From: Novosphingobium sp. EMRT-2
Lineage (GTDB): Bacteria; Pseudomonadota; Alphaproteobacteria; Sphingomonadales; Sphingomonadaceae
NCBI RefSeq assembly: GCF_005145025.1
Contig: NZ_CP039695.1
Location: forward strand, 806,001-870,000
DNA: 64,000 bases
Direction of reading: 5' to 3'
This document shows, piece by piece, positions 18,791-28,278 of the stretch. The notes beneath the pieces are model-generated. The model saw nothing but the letters and a program-made list of their open reading frames with translations, made no database searches and was not told the DNA's origin. A program made the position numbers and the translations under genes. Position 1 is the first letter of the stretch. Every line of letters begins with the position of its first letter.

Positions 18791-20794
18791 ATGGCATCCA
18801 ACGACAAGACCGATAGCGGCGACGCGCCGCTGATCGACCTGAATGACGCTTCCATCAAGAAGCTCATCGCGCGCGCCAAGCGCCGTGGCATCATCACTTA
18901 CGACGAGCTGAACGAGGCGCTGCCTCAGGACCAGATGTCTTCCGAGCAGATCGAGGACATCATGGCCGCGATTTCGGAAATGGGCGTCAATATCGTCGAA
19001 AGCGACGAGGACGCGGTCGATCCGGAAGACAACCAGCAGGAAGACGTGGAAGATGTCGATCCGGTCGAGGATCGGCCCGACATCATCAAGCGCAAGGAAA
19101 CCGTCGAGCGTACCGACGATCCGGTGCGCATGTACCTGCGCGAAATGGGCGCGGTGGAACTGCTCAGCCGCGAAGGCGAAATTGCCATCGCCAAGCGCAT
19201 CGAAGCCGGCCGCGACACCATGATCATGGGCCTGTGCGAAAGCCCGATCACCTTCCACGCGATCATCCAGTGGTCCGAGGCGCTGAACGCCGGCGAAATG
19301 CAGCTGCGCGAGATTCTCGATCTCGACGCGATGCTGTCCAAGGAACCGCAGCCCGAAAACCTCTCCGAGGACGGCGAGGAAGCCGACGGCGAAATCAGCG
19401 AAGCCACGGCCGGCCCCTCGTTCAAGGACGAGGACGAAGTCGAGGAAGAAGAACCGGCCGACGGCGACGAGGACGACGAACTGCGCGAACGCCGCGCGCG
19501 TCCGGTGGAGGAAGAGGAAGAGGACAACACCCTCAGCCTCGCCCAGATGGAAGCGCAGCTGAAGCCGGCCGCGCTTGAGCGCTTCGCCGAGATTACCGAC
19601 CTGTTCCGCCGCTTCGAGAAGATCCAGGCCGAACGGCTCGACGTGCTGGCGATCGGCAACGATTTTCCGGCGGCGAAGGAATCGCAGTACCAGAAGCTGC
19701 GCGAGGATCTGACCGCGCAGGTCGAAAGCGTGCAGTTCCATGCCAGCAAAATCGAATACCTGGTCGACAACCTCTATGCGTTCAACCGCCGCCTGACGGC
19801 GCTGGGCGGGCAAATGCTGCGCCTGGCCGAACGCCACAAGGTTTCGCGCAAGGACTTCCTCGATAACTACGTCGGCCGCGAACTCGACGACGGCTGGCTG
19901 CAATCGCTGGCCGGCCGCGACAAGAAGTGGGCCGCGTTTGCCGCCAACGAAGGTTCGGCGGTGGAGCGCATCCGCGCCGAGATCGCCGACATCGCGGCCG
20001 CCACCGGCATGTCGCTGGGCGAATTCCGCCGTATCGTGAACATGGTCCAGAAGGGCGAACGCGAAGCGCGCATCGCCAAGAAGGAAATGGTGGAAGCCAA
20101 CCTCCGCCTCGTGATCTCGATCGCCAAGAAATATACCAACCGCGGGCTGCAGTTCCTGGACCTGATCCAGGAAGGGAACATCGGCCTGATGAAGGCGGTG
20201 GACAAGTTCGAGTATCGCCGCGGCTACAAGTTCTCGACGTACGCGACGTGGTGGATCCGGCAGGCGATCACGCGCTCGATCGCGGATCAGGCGCGCACCA
20301 TCCGTATCCCGGTCCACATGATCGAAACGATCAACAAGCTGGTGCGCACCAGCCGCCAGTTCCTGCACGAGCAGGGCCGCGAGCCCACGCCCGAGGAAAT
20401 GGCCGAACGCCTCTCCATGCCGCTGGAGAAGGTGCGCAAGGTGATGAAGATCGCCAAGGAGCCGATCTCACTCGAAACGCCGATCGGCGACGAGGAAGAC
20501 AGCCACCTGGGCGATTTCATCGAGGACAAGAACGCGATCATCCCGGTGGACGCCGCGATCCAGTCCAACCTCAAGGAAACCGTTACCCGCGTGCTGGCCA
20601 GCCTGACCCCGCGCGAGGAACGCGTGCTGCGCATGCGCTTCGGCATCGGCATGAACACCGATCACACGCTGGAGGAAGTGGGCCAGCAGTTCTCGGTGAC
20701 GCGCGAACGCATCCGCCAGATCGAGGCAAAGGCGCTGAGGAAGCTGAAGCACCCGAGCCGTTCGAGGAAGATGCGCTCGTTCCTGGATCAGTAA
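18791..20794 (+). CDS. rpoD: RNA polymerase primary sigma factor RpoD (sigma-70)
   Basis: Housekeeping sigma factor, 667 residues, normal for the class. In order: region 1.1 (residues about 12-75), region 1.2 with [12 protein letters not shown], a long acidic non-conserved region (about 175-250), the core-binding and -10-recognising regions 2.1-2.4 ([31 protein letters not shown] and [14 protein letters not shown]), region 3, and region 4 helix-turn-helix near the end ([20 protein letters not shown]). It is the last gene of the yqeY-dnaG-rpoD unit and is followed by a terminator. Confidence 0.99.
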   Translation: MASNDKTDSGDAPLIDLNDASIKKLIARAKRRGIITYDELNEALPQDQMSSEQIEDIMAAISEMGVNIVESDEDAVDPEDNQQEDVEDVDPVEDRPDIIKRKETVERTDDPVRMYLREMGAVELLSREGEIAIAKRIEAGRDTMIMGLCESPITFHAIIQWSEALNAGEMQLREILDLDAMLSKEPQPENLSEDGEEADGEISEATAGPSFKDEDEVEEEEPADGDEDDELRERRARPVEEEEEDNTLSLAQMEAQLKPAALERFAEITDLFRRFEKIQAERLDVLAIGNDFPAAKESQYQKLREDLTAQVESVQFHASKIEYLVDNLYAFNRRLTALGGQMLRLAERHKVSRKDFLDNYVGRELDDGWLQSLAGRDKKWAAFAANEGSAVERIRAEIADIAAATGMSLGEFRRIVNMVQKGEREARIAKKEMVEANLRLVISIAKKYTNRGLQFLDLIQEGNIGLMKAVDKFEYRRGYKFSTYATWWIRQAITRSIADQARTIRIPVHMIETINKLVRTSRQFLHEQGREPTPEEMAERLSMPLEKVRKVMKIAKEPISLETPIGDEEDSHLGDFIEDKNAIIPVDAAIQSNLKETVTRVLASLTPREERVLRMRFGIGMNTDHTLEEVGQQFSVTRERIRQIEAKALRKLKHPSRSRKMRSFLDQ

Positions 20795-20817
20795 CGACCG
20801 GCATCCCGGCAAAGCCG

Positions 20818-20850
20818 AAAAGGGCGTCCCGATCCGTCGGGGCGCCCTTT
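20818..20850 (+). terminator. rho-independent terminator of rpoD
   Basis: AAAGGGCGTCCCGA pairs with TCGGGGCGCCCTTT (one T-G pair) around a short TCCG-type loop, 23 bp after the rpoD stop. The T-run is short (TTT) but a second T-rich stretch follows. Confidence 0.8.
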
Positions 20851-20874
20851 CGCATTTTGGGGGATGGGGTTCTC

Positions 20875-20941
20875 GGGGGTTGTTGCCCCCATGCGACACC
20901 CCGGCCCGATTCGTTTCAGGCGATACCGGCCCCGCCGAAAC
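20875..20941 (+). other. two hairpins in the TonB receptor upstream region
   Basis: GGGGG/CCCCC (20875-20879 with 20886-20890, TTGTTG loop) and GTTTCAGGCG/CGCCGAAAC (20913-20922 with 20933-20941, one bulged A). They lie 80-145 bp before the receptor ATG. I see no match to cobalamin or other known riboswitch landmarks. They could be part of a leader or unrelated structure. Confidence 0.35.
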
Positions 20942-21019
20942 AAGGTTGAAATATGACGGGTTTAACCGCAGCAGCCGTCGGCAAGGGACCGTCATCCCAC
21001 CTCATGAGGGAATCAATTA

Positions 21020-23344
21020 ATGCGTATCGCATCTTTAGCCTCCGCGCTTCTCGCGGGAACCGCCCTGCTGCCCGTGGCGCCCGCCATGGCACAAGCCCAG
21101 GCGGCTGACGCCGAAGCGGCGGAATCGTCAGACACGATCGTCGTCACGGCACAACGCCGCCAGGAGAACATCCTGAGCGTGCCGGTCTCCGTTGCCGTCA
21201 TGAAGCCCGAAACGTTGCACGACATCCAGGCCGGCGGTGCCGACACCCTGCTTTCGCTGGCGGGCCGCGTCCCCAGCCTCAACGTTGAATCGACCACGGG
21301 CCGCATCTTTCCGCGGTTCTACATCCGCGGCCTTGGCAACATCGACTTCTATCTGGGTGCGTCGCAGCCGGTGTCGATCATCCAGGACGACGTGGTGGCC
21401 GAGCATGTCGTGCTCAAGTCCACGCCGGCCTTCGACATCGATCAGGTGGAAGTGCTGCGCGGTCCGCAAGGATCGTTGTTCGGCCGCAACACCACCGCCG
21501 GCATCGTCAAGTTCGATACGGTGCAGCCGTCCGCTACCTGGCGCGGCCAGGGGTCCGCAAGCTGGGGCAGCCGCAACAGCGTCAACATCGATGCCGGCGT
21601 CGGCGGCCCGCTCAACAGCAGCGGCACGCTGAGCTTCCGCCTGTCCGGCCTTTACCAGCATCGCGACAACTGGATCAGCAACACCTACACCGGCCCCAGC
21701 GACGATGGCACCGTCCCCGGCAAGAATGTGATGGGCGGCTTCAACGAGCGCGACGTGCGCCTGCAGATCGAGGCCAAGCCTTCGGACGCGCTGACCCTGC
21801 GCCTGTCCGGTCACTATCGCGACTACGATGGCACCGCGTCGATCTTCTATCGCGGCTCCATCAAGCAGGGCGTGCGCGCCGTGCCCGATACGCTGGACCT
21901 GACGAAGGTTTCCTACGACGAAGCGCAGAACAACCCGCAGGCCTACAAGACCAAGGGCGCATCGCTGAAGGCGATCTACGATTTCGGCGGCATCACGCTG
22001 ACGTCGATCACCGCCTATGAAAACGCCCATGGCTATAGCCGTGGCGACACCGACGGCGGCGCTGCGGCCGATTTCGGCGGCACCGCCCCGAACTATTGCG
22101 CGGCCGGCTGCGGCCAGTCGCGCGGGGTGCTGCGCGGGCTGGATCAGTGGTCGCAGGAACTGCGCCTCGCCAGCCCGGACACCGGCCGGTTCAAGTGGCA
22201 GATCGGGGGCATCTACTTCGATTCGCGCGACATGACCGAGTTCGACCAGCGCGCGTACTTCCTGACCAGCAATGCGCTGGGCACCACACCCAGCCCGAAC
22301 AACTGGGTTCTTCTGCACAACGTCAACACCAGCTGGGGCCTGTTCGGCCAGGCCAGCTACGACCTGACCGAGAAGCTGCGCGTGACCGGCGGCGTGCGCG
22401 TGACGAACGACACCAAGACCACCGAACTGCTCAAGACCGCCGATACGGTGTCTGGCGTGGTAACGTTCCCGGCAACCGCGGCGCGCAAGGTGCGCCTTTC
22501 CGACACGCAGCCCAGCTTCGACCTGAGCCTGCTTTATCGCGCCACGCCGGATCTCAGCCTGTTCGCCCGTGTCGCGCGCGGCTTCCGTGGTCCGACCATT
22601 CAGGGCCGCTCTGCCGTGTTCAACTCGCCCTTCTCCACGGCGCAATCGGAAAAGAACACGTCCTGGGAAGCGGGCGTGAAAAGCGCCTGGCTTGATAACG
22701 CCCTGACGTTCAATCTGACCGGCTTCTACTACACGGTTTCGGACATCCAGTTGAACGGCAACGACAGCAACGGCAACGGCGTGCTGTTCAATGCCGACAA
22801 GGCTGTCGGCTATGGCATGGAAGCGGAACTGGGGCTGCGGCCGGCCCGCAACCTGAAGTTCAACATTGGCTTCAGCCTGCTACACACCGAGATCAAGGAC
22901 AAGTCGGTCTATGCGCAGGCCGGCGCGGCCGGTGGCGTGCTTTCGGAAACGGTGCTCAACCCGACCGTGCGCGTGGGCAACAACTACTTCGCCCAGATCA
23001 ACGGCAACCCGCTGCCCAACGCGCCTGACTTCAACCTCAACGTAAGCGGCCGCTACGACCTGCCGCTGAACGAGAAGCTGCGCGCGTTCGTGGGCGCGGA
23101 CTTCAACCTGCAGGGCTATACGATGTACGTGCCCTACAAGACGGTGGAGTACACCTCGAACGGCAACTTCGAACTCGGCCTCAAGGCGGGTCTGGCTTTC
23201 GAGCGCTACGAGCTGGCCTTCTTCGCCCGCAACCTCACCGACAAGCGCAACCTTGTCGGCGTTATCGACACCTCGAACTACCGTGCCGGCATCTACAACG
23301 ATCCGCGCGTGTTCGGCGTGACGCTGAGCGGGTCGTTCAATTGA
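21020..23344 (+). CDS. TonB-dependent outer-membrane receptor
   Basis: A complete 774-residue receptor. A signal peptide ends near AMA at residue 24. A TonB-box-like SDTIVVTAQRR (37-47), the plug motif VEVLRGPQGSLFGRNTT (143-159) and a 22-strand barrel region follow, ending in VTLSGSFN with the terminal aromatic residue used for barrel assembly. AGGGA lies 9 bases upstream of the ATG. No siderophore synthesis or transport gene is adjacent, so the ligand is open. It stands alone between the rpoD terminator and a downstream hairpin. Confidence 0.95.
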   Translation: MRIASLASALLAGTALLPVAPAMAQAQAADAEAAESSDTIVVTAQRRQENILSVPVSVAVMKPETLHDIQAGGADTLLSLAGRVPSLNVESTTGRIFPRFYIRGLGNIDFYLGASQPVSIIQDDVVAEHVVLKSTPAFDIDQVEVLRGPQGSLFGRNTTAGIVKFDTVQPSATWRGQGSASWGSRNSVNIDAGVGGPLNSSGTLSFRLSGLYQHRDNWISNTYTGPSDDGTVPGKNVMGGFNERDVRLQIEAKPSDALTLRLSGHYRDYDGTASIFYRGSIKQGVRAVPDTLDLTKVSYDEAQNNPQAYKTKGASLKAIYDFGGITLTSITAYENAHGYSRGDTDGGAAADFGGTAPNYCAAGCGQSRGVLRGLDQWSQELRLASPDTGRFKWQIGGIYFDSRDMTEFDQRAYFLTSNALGTTPSPNNWVLLHNVNTSWGLFGQASYDLTEKLRVTGGVRVTNDTKTTELLKTADTVSGVVTFPATAARKVRLSDTQPSFDLSLLYRATPDLSLFARVARGFRGPTIQGRSAVFNSPFSTAQSEKNTSWEAGVKSAWLDNALTFNLTGFYYTVSDIQLNGNDSNGNGVLFNADKAVGYGMEAELGLRPARNLKFNIGFSLLHTEIKDKSVYAQAGAAGGVLSETVLNPTVRVGNNYFAQINGNPLPNAPDFNLNVSGRYDLPLNEKLRAFVGADFNLQGYTMYVPYKTVEYTSNGNFELGLKAGLAFERYELAFFARNLTDKRNLVGVIDTSNYRAGIYNDPRVFGVTLSGSFN

Positions 23345-23371
23345 TCCGCTCCTGATACGATGCAATGCAAG

Positions 23372-23396
23372 GCGGGGCGCCCCAAGGGCGCCCCGC
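23372..23396. terminator. GC-rich hairpin after the TonB receptor
   Basis: GCGGGGCGCCC and GGGCGCCCCGC form an 11-bp perfect stem around CAA, 28 bp after the receptor stop. There is no T-tract. It is a likely transcript end or 3' stabiliser. Confidence 0.6.
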
Positions 23397-23504
23397 AAAT
23401 ACGGACAATAGGGCATTGCACGGCGTTTGATCTGGCATCGTTGGCGCAATGCGCCTAAGGGGGCGCAGAATCCCCTCCAAGGACAGCCGGAAACGCAAAA
23501 TCCC

Positions 23505-23942
23505 ATGCGCATAGCCATTGCTTCCGATCACGCCGCGTTCGACCTCAAGGCGGAACTGCGCGAATATCTGATCGGTCTGGGCCACGAAGTCGCCGATCTT
23601 GGCCCGGAAACGGCCGATCGTGTCGATTACCCCGACTATGGCTACAAGCTGGCCTCGGTGGTCGCCGATGGCACCGCCGCCTATGGCGTGGCGCTGTGCG
23701 GATCGGGCATCGGCATCTCGATCGCGGTGAACCGCAATCCCGCCTGCCGCTGCGCGCTGGTTTCCGAGCCGCTGTCCGCCGCCCTGGCACGCGAACACAA
23801 CGATGCCAACTGCATCGCTATGGGCGCGCGCCTGACCGGCGTCGACATGGCCAAGGCCTGCCTCGATGCGTTCCTGTCCACCGAATTCGGCGGCGGCCGC
23901 CATGCCGGCCGCGTCGACAAGCTTTCCCATCCCCAGGTCTGA
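23505..23942 (+). CDS. rpiB: ribose 5-phosphate isomerase B
   Basis: Interconverts ribulose 5-phosphate and ribose 5-phosphate. The 145-residue product matches the RpiB/LacAB family: MRIAIASDHAAFDLK at the start with the substrate-binding DH, the active-site cysteine C65 in ALCGSGIGISIAVNR, and HNDANCIAMGARL. The ATG at 23505 gives the standard N-terminus; an upstream start at 23427 adds 26 non-family residues. It leads the cluster with glyA, 15 bp downstream. Confidence 0.97.
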   Translation: MRIAIASDHAAFDLKAELREYLIGLGHEVADLGPETADRVDYPDYGYKLASVVADGTAAYGVALCGSGIGISIAVNRNPACRCALVSEPLSAALAREHNDANCIAMGARLTGVDMAKACLDAFLSTEFGGGRHAGRVDKLSHPQV

Positions 23943-23957
23943 AGAGGAGACGACCAG

Positions 23958-25271
23958 ATGACCAATGCCGCCACCGCGACTTCGGAAATCCGCTCCTCGG
24001 GTTTCTTCACCGAACACCTTGAGAGCGCCGATGCCGAAGTCTTCGCGGCGATCCGGGGCGAACTGAAGCGCCAGCAGACCAAGATCGAGCTGATCGCCAG
24101 CGAGAACATCACCTCGCTTGCGGTACTCGAAGCCACGGGTTCGGTGTTCACCAACAAGTACGCCGAAGGCTATCCGGGCAAGCGCTATTATGGCGGCTGC
24201 GAATATGCCGACGTAGTCGAAACGCTGGCCATCGAGCGCGCCAAGAAGCTGTTCGGCTGCCAGTTCGCCAACGTGCAGCCCAATTCGGGCAGTCAGATGA
24301 ACCAGGCCGTGTTCCTCGCTCTGCTGGAGCCGGGCGACAGCTTCATGGGGCTGGATCTCAATTCGGGCGGTCACCTGACCCACGGATCGCCCGTCAACAT
24401 GAGCGGCAAGTGGTTCAAGCCGATCCCCTATGGCGTGCGCGAGGACGATCACCTGATCGACATGGACGAGGTTGCCCGCCTTGCCCGCGAACACAAGCCG
24501 AAGCTCATCATCGCGGGCGGCACCGCCTATTCGCGCGTGTGGGATTTCCCGCGCTTTCGCGAGATCGCCGATGAAGTGGGCGCTTGGCTGCTCGTCGATA
24601 TGTCGCACTTCTCCGGCCTTGTCGCCGGCGGCGCGCACCCCTCGCCCTTCCCGCACGCGCACGTCGTCACCACCACCACGCACAAGTCGCTGCGCGGCCC
24701 GCGTTCGGGCGTGGTCCTCACCAATGACGAGGACATCGCCAAGAAGATAAACATGGCGGTGTTCCCCGGCATGCAGGGTGGCCCGCTCGTCCATGTGATC
24801 GCGGCCAAGGCGGTTGCCTTCGGCGAAGCGCTACGCCCCGAATTCCGGGCCTATGCCGCGCAGATCGTGGCGAACGCGCGCGCGCTGGCCTCGTCGCTGC
24901 AGGAGCAGGGTCTCGCCATCGTTTCGGGCGGCACCGACAACCACCTGATGCTGGTCGACCTGACGGCGAAGGACGTCACCGGCAAGGCGGCGGAAAAGGG
25001 CCTCGATCGCGCCTGGCTGACCTGCAACAAGAACGGCATCCCGTTCGACAAGCGCTCGCCCTTCGTCACCTCGGGCATCCGGCTCGGCACGCCGGCCGGC
25101 ACCACGCGCGGCTTCGGCGTGGCCGAATTTCGCACGATCGGGCAGCTCATCGCCGAAGTGGTCGATGGCATGGCGCGCAACGGCGATGAAGGCGACGGGC
25201 AGATCGAACAGCGCGTGCGCGATCGCGTGGCCGAACTGTGCGATCGCTTCCCGATCTATCCGGAGTTGTAA
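23958..25271 (+). CDS. glyA: serine hydroxymethyltransferase
   Basis: PLP enzyme converting serine and tetrahydrofolate to glycine and 5,10-methylene-tetrahydrofolate, the main one-carbon source. It has 437 residues. The PLP lysine is K243 in [20 protein letters not shown] (46-53) and [13 protein letters not shown] (68-80) are family signatures. GAGGAGA lies 8 bases before the ATG. It is followed four bases later by a small membrane-protein gene and then nrdR. Confidence 0.99.
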   Translation: MTNAATATSEIRSSGFFTEHLESADAEVFAAIRGELKRQQTKIELIASENITSLAVLEATGSVFTNKYAEGYPGKRYYGGCEYADVVETLAIERAKKLFGCQFANVQPNSGSQMNQAVFLALLEPGDSFMGLDLNSGGHLTHGSPVNMSGKWFKPIPYGVREDDHLIDMDEVARLAREHKPKLIIAGGTAYSRVWDFPRFREIADEVGAWLLVDMSHFSGLVAGGAHPSPFPHAHVVTTTTHKSLRGPRSGVVLTNDEDIAKKINMAVFPGMQGGPLVHVIAAKAVAFGEALRPEFRAYAAQIVANARALASSLQEQGLAIVSGGTDNHLMLVDLTAKDVTGKAAEKGLDRAWLTCNKNGIPFDKRSPFVTSGIRLGTPAGTTRGFGVAEFRTIGQLIAEVVDGMARNGDEGDGQIEQRVRDRVAELCDRFPIYPEL

Positions 25272-25275
25272 GGCC

Positions 25276-25485
25276 ATGAGCGACCGCGACGACGACCTCG
25301 TCGGCCGAGCCAGGGACGAGATCACCGCCATGGCAAAGCAGGGGATGGACCACCCATCGACCAAGCCGGTGCTGATCGGCGCCGGGATCGGCGCTGTCGC
25401 GGGCGCGCTGCTGCCGGTGATCACCCTGCCCGCCGGCCTCGCCATCGGCGCAGGCATCGCGTTCTGGCAACGGATCAAGCGCTGA
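25276..25485 (+). CDS. small membrane protein between glyA and nrdR
   Basis: A 69-residue protein: a charged head (SDRDDDLVGRARDEITAMAKQGMDHP) then one or two closely packed hydrophobic helices rich in Gly and Ala (VLIGAGIGAVAGALLPVI and TLPAGLAIGAGIAFW) and a basic end. I do not recognise the family. It lies 4 bp after glyA and 3 bp before nrdR, so it is co-expressed with them. The start ATG follows AAGG. A longer upstream frame overlaps glyA and is rejected. Confidence 0.75.
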   Translation: MSDRDDDLVGRARDEITAMAKQGMDHPSTKPVLIGAGIGAVAGALLPVITLPAGLAIGAGIAFWQRIKR

Positions 25486-25488
25486 CCG

Positions 25489-25950
25489 ATGCGTTGCCCG
25501 TTCTGCGCGCATGACAACAGCCAGGTGAAGGACAGCCGGCCGAGCGAGGACAACACCTCGATCCGCCGGCGGCGCCAGTGCGAAAGCTGCGGCGCCCGCT
25601 TCACCACGTTCGAGCGCGTGCAGTTGCGCGAAATCATGGTGGTGAAATCGGGCGACCGGCGCGAACCGTTCGACCGCGCCAAGATCGAACAGTCCGTAGC
25701 CCTCGCCTGCCGCAAGCGCGGTGTGCCGCAGGAACGGCTCGACCGGCTGGTGTCCAGCATCCAGCGCCAGATCGAGACGATGGGCGACACCGAAGTGCCC
25801 TCCAAGGCGATTGGGGAAATGGTGATGGATGGGCTGCGCCAGATCGACAGCGTCTCCTACATCCGCTTCGCCAGCGTCTATCGCGACTTCACCGAAGCCC
25901 GCGATTTCGAGGAATTCGCCAGCACCGTGCGCGAAGTGGGCGCGCATTGA
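25489..25950 (+). CDS. nrdR: transcriptional repressor NrdR
   Basis: Zinc-ribbon and ATP-cone repressor of ribonucleotide reductase genes, sensing ATP/dATP. All features are present in 153 residues. The zinc ribbon has MRCPFC and CESC pairs (residues 1-34), with [18 protein letters not shown] in between. The ATP cone runs from about residue 49 ([20 protein letters not shown]) to the end. The end overlaps the start of trmJ (TTGA). Confidence 0.98.
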   Translation: MRCPFCAHDNSQVKDSRPSEDNTSIRRRRQCESCGARFTTFERVQLREIMVVKSGDRREPFDRAKIEQSVALACRKRGVPQERLDRLVSSIQRQIETMGDTEVPSKAIGEMVMDGLRQIDSVSYIRFASVYRDFTEARDFEEFASTVREVGAH

Positions 25951-26696
25951 CGCAGCCCGCCGCCCTTCCCCCGGTCATCGTTCTGGTCCGTCCGCAGCTT
26001 GGCGAGAATATCGGCAAGGCAGCCCGCGCCATGCTCAATTTCGGGCTGACCGAGATGCGGCTGATCTCGCCCCGCGACGGCTGGCCCAACCCGTCGGCCG
26101 GCCCGGCGGCCTCGGGCGCGGACAGCGTGCTGGAACAAGCGCGGGTGTTCGAAACGCTGGCCGACGCGGTGGCCGATTGCGCCCACGTCTATGCCACCAC
26201 CGTGCGCAAGCGCGGCGTGACCAAGCCGGTGGTGACACCCGAGGAAGCCGCCCGCGCGATCACGACCGCGCCGGGCCGCAGCGCCATCGTGTTCGGGCCG
26301 GAGCGCTCCGGGTTGGAAACCGACGACGTGGCGCTGGCCCGCGCGATCCTGACCGTGCCGATCAACCCGGAATTCGGCTCGCTCAATCTGGCGCAGGCTG
26401 TGATCCTGTGCGCCTATGAATGGTCCAAGCATGTCGCGGCCGGCGACGCGGCGCTGATCCAGCCGACGGTCGAGGACCTGCTCCCGCCCGCCCCGCAGGA
26501 TGAGTTCGAGGGCATGTTCGCCCAACTGACCGAGATGCTGGAGCCGCGCGGCTATTTCGAGCCGCCGAGCCGGGCGGCGGCCACGCGGCGTACGCTGCGC
26601 ACCATGCTGACCAAGCCCGGCTGGAACCATCTCGAGATCCGCACCCTGCGCGGCGTGCTTTCAGCGCTGCGGCGCACGCCGGAGCCCAAGGACTGA
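25947..26696 (+). CDS. trmJ: tRNA/rRNA methyltransferase of the TrmH/SPOUT family (TrmJ-like)
   Basis: A SPOUT-class 2'-O-methyltransferase, probably TrmJ, which methylates position 32 of some tRNAs. Visible family features are [25 protein letters not shown] near the N-terminus (the catalytic N and R), [15 protein letters not shown] [14 protein letters not shown] and the knot motif [16 protein letters not shown]. The start is taken as the TTG at 25947, which overlaps the nrdR stop, because the family N-terminus (PPVIVLVRP) begins about 8 residues later and no ATG or GTG fits. Product is 249 residues. The C-terminal 80 residues form the usual helical extension. Confidence 0.9.
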   Translation: MTQPAALPPVIVLVRPQLGENIGKAARAMLNFGLTEMRLISPRDGWPNPSAGPAASGADSVLEQARVFETLADAVADCAHVYATTVRKRGVTKPVVTPEEAARAITTAPGRSAIVFGPERSGLETDDVALARAILTVPINPEFGSLNLAQAVILCAYEWSKHVAAGDAALIQPTVEDLLPPAPQDEFEGMFAQLTEMLEPRGYFEPPSRAAATRRTLRTMLTKPGWNHLEIRTLRGVLSALRRTPEPKD

Positions 26697-26714
26697 GCGG
26701 TATCGGACCCGGAT

Positions 26715-27044
26715 CTATTCGTTGCCAGCGCGCAACCGTTCGCGCGCCTGGCGCTCGAACGCGACCGAAGCATCAAACAGCCGATCCCAGAAATCGCCGA
26801 CCAGCCCCACCGGCACGCCCTGCTCGAACGCGCGGCGGCGAATCGCCGAAAGGACCGCCCTGCGCCGTTCTTCGTCATCCAGATTGAAACGCCCGTCGTT
26901 GAGTTTCGCCGCGGCGCGCACCAAGGCAAAGCGCCGGGACAGAAGGTCGATGAGTTGGCGATCGACAAGATCAATGCCGCTGAACACGTCGTCCAGCGTC
27001 ACAAAGTCCTCAGGATTGGGCGGCCCCTCGCTCATCAATTCCAT
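26715..27044 (-). CDS. chorismate mutase, AroQ class
   Basis: Converts chorismate to prephenate for phenylalanine and tyrosine. It is a 109-residue all-helical monofunctional type II mutase. The family pattern is clear: IDLVDRQLIDLLSRRFALVRAAAKL with the active-site Arg and Lys in helix 1, then DDEERRRAVL and RRRAFEQGVP. Translation may begin at the second methionine (MSEG, 27035). It converges on trmJ with an 18-bp gap and no clear terminator. It faces away from rpsD. Confidence 0.88.
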   Translation of the reverse strand: MELMSEGPPNPEDFVTLDDVFSGIDLVDRQLIDLLSRRFALVRAAAKLNDGRFNLDDEERRRAVLSAIRRRAFEQGVPVGLVGDFWDRLFDASVAFERQARERLRAGNE

Positions 27045-27083
27045 CTGAACCTAAAATTCCAGCTCTGTCTATGGCACCTGCCC

Positions 27084-27112
27084 TTGACAAACCACTAAAC
27101 CCCTGTTCTTAG
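27084..27112 (+). promoter_or_regulatory. promoter of rpsD
   Basis: TTGACA (27084-27089), 17 bp, TCTTAG (27107-27112). The -35 is a consensus match; the -10 is modest. Start of transcription near 27119 would give a leader of about 160 bases. Confidence 0.6.
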
Positions 27113-27125
27113 CGCGCGTTCACAT

Positions 27126-27214
27126 GGACTCCGCTGAAGTTGGCTTCGGCGGTCCAGTCCGATTGGCCCCGCACCCCGGTGAAGCGGTGGCCGCGTTCCG
27201 TAACTGACGGAACG
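27126..27214 (+). promoter_or_regulatory. structured leader of rpsD, candidate S4 autoregulatory element
   Basis: Hairpin A pairs GGAC (27126-27129) with GTCC (27152-27155) and CGCTGAAG (27132-27139) with CTTCGGCG (27144-27151), with a two-base bulge and a TTGG loop. Hairpin B is CGTTCCGT (27194-27201) with ACGGAACG (27207-27214) around AACTG. S4 represses its own mRNA by binding leader structures in several bacteria; that this is such a site is inference. Confidence 0.5.
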
Positions 27215-27279
27215 GTGCGTACCGGGTCTGAAGCACGGGTGATGGTCATCCGCGCAAGCAAGTTGGAGGCACCTGCGCC

Positions 27280-27891
27280 ATGTCGAAGCGCAAGGCATCG
27301 AAGTATAAAATTGACCGCCGTCTTGGGGAGAACATCTGGGGCCGTCCCAAGAGCTCGGTCAACCGCCGGAGCTATGGCCCCGGCCAGCACGGCCAGCGCC
27401 GCAAGAGCAAGGTGTCGGACTTCGGCATCCAGCTCCGCGCCAAGCAGAAGCTCAAGGGCTACTACGGCGACGTGACCGAGAAGCAGTTCAAGCGCACCTA
27501 CCAGGAAGCCGCCAAGATGAAGGGCGATACCGGTCAGAACCTGATCGGCCTGCTCGAACAGCGCCTCGACATGGTCGTCTATCGCGCCAAGTTCGCGCCG
27601 ACGATCTTCTCGGCCCGCCAGGTCGTTTCGCACGGCCACATCTACGTCAACGGAGTGAAGTGCAACATCGCGTCGCGCCGCGTGCGCCCCGGCGATGTCG
27701 TCAGCCTGGGCAAGAAGGCCAAAGAAATGGCGCTGATCGCCGAAGCGCAGGCGCTGCCCGAGCGCGAAGTGCCCGACTACGTCGCCGCCGAAGGCGACAA
27801 GGTGACCTTCACCCGCGTTCCGACGCTTGATGAAGTGCCCTATCCGGTGAAGATGGAACCGAACCTGGTCGTCGAGTTCTACTCGCGCTGA
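27280..27891 (+). CDS. rpsD: 30S ribosomal protein S4
   Basis: Primary 16S rRNA-binding assembly protein of the small subunit body. The 203-residue product has the S4 N-terminal domain ([21 protein letters not shown]) and the S4 RNA-binding domain (about residues 93-155: [31 protein letters not shown]). GGAGG precedes the ATG by 10 bases. It lacks the N-terminal zinc cysteines, as in other C-minus S4 proteins. It stands alone with its own promoter and terminator, outside the alpha operon. Confidence 0.99.
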   Translation: MSKRKASKYKIDRRLGENIWGRPKSSVNRRSYGPGQHGQRRKSKVSDFGIQLRAKQKLKGYYGDVTEKQFKRTYQEAAKMKGDTGQNLIGLLEQRLDMVVYRAKFAPTIFSARQVVSHGHIYVNGVKCNIASRRVRPGDVVSLGKKAKEMALIAEAQALPEREVPDYVAAEGDKVTFTRVPTLDEVPYPVKMEPNLVVEFYSR

Positions 27892-27920
27892 TCGGTCCGG
27901 CTTCGGCACGAAAAAGCACG

Positions 27921-27945
27921 AAAGGCGGGGCTCAACCCCGCCTTT
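27921..27945 (+). terminator. rho-independent terminator of rpsD
   Basis: AAAGGCGGGG (27921-27930), loop CTCAA, CCCCGCCTTT (27936-27945) followed by more T residues. This is a textbook intrinsic terminator 30 bp after the stop. Confidence 0.95.
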
Positions 27946-28074
27946 TTTGTTTCTAAATCATATCGTTACATTTCATCAGCGCTATTCGTCGCCCCGCAAA
28001 ATCGGCCGGTCGCAAGATCGCGCCGGATTGATCTCGATCACGGAACTGAAACGCGCTTCGGCCATTGGCCGGGC

Positions 28075-28272
28075 ATGCCGATGTTTCGTTTCGTCACCCC
28101 GCACCGATGCGGAAAATGGTACCCCGACCTGCTGACCGCACAGCAACAGGCCTGCGCGATCGGTGCCGGATTTTTCGAGGATCGCAGCGGCGAATTCTAC
28201 CAGTACCCCGGCACCCGTCTCGAAACGCGTCCGTTCGACACGCCGGATGAAACGGCCGACATCGCGGCGTAG
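28075..28272 (+). CDS. small hypothetical protein
   Basis: A 65-residue ORF (63 if the second ATG at 28081 is used) filling the gap between the rpsD terminator and the convergent tgt gene, ending 6 bp before tgt. Its composition is not that of a frame shadow: it is rich in aromatic residues (FRFVTPHRCGKWYPDL, GEFYQYPGTRLETR). Similar small proteins of unknown function seem familiar from sphingomonads, but I cannot confirm this. No strong ribosome-binding site is seen. It may be a real, short, conserved gene. Confidence 0.55.
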   Translation: MPMFRFVTPHRCGKWYPDLLTAQQQACAIGAGFFEDRSGEFYQYPGTRLETRPFDTPDETADIAA

Positions 28273-28278
28273 CAAGCT

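Noticed and set aside
20875..21019. Cobalamin riboswitch before the TonB receptor
   Set aside because: No B12-box-like stretch or typical cobalamin core sequence is visible; the hairpins alone do not support it.
28042..28066. Possible EcfG promoter before the small ORF at 28075
   Set aside because: GGAAC is present with correct spacing, but the -10 reads CATT instead of CGTT, losing the key G. The exact site at 8147 is much better.
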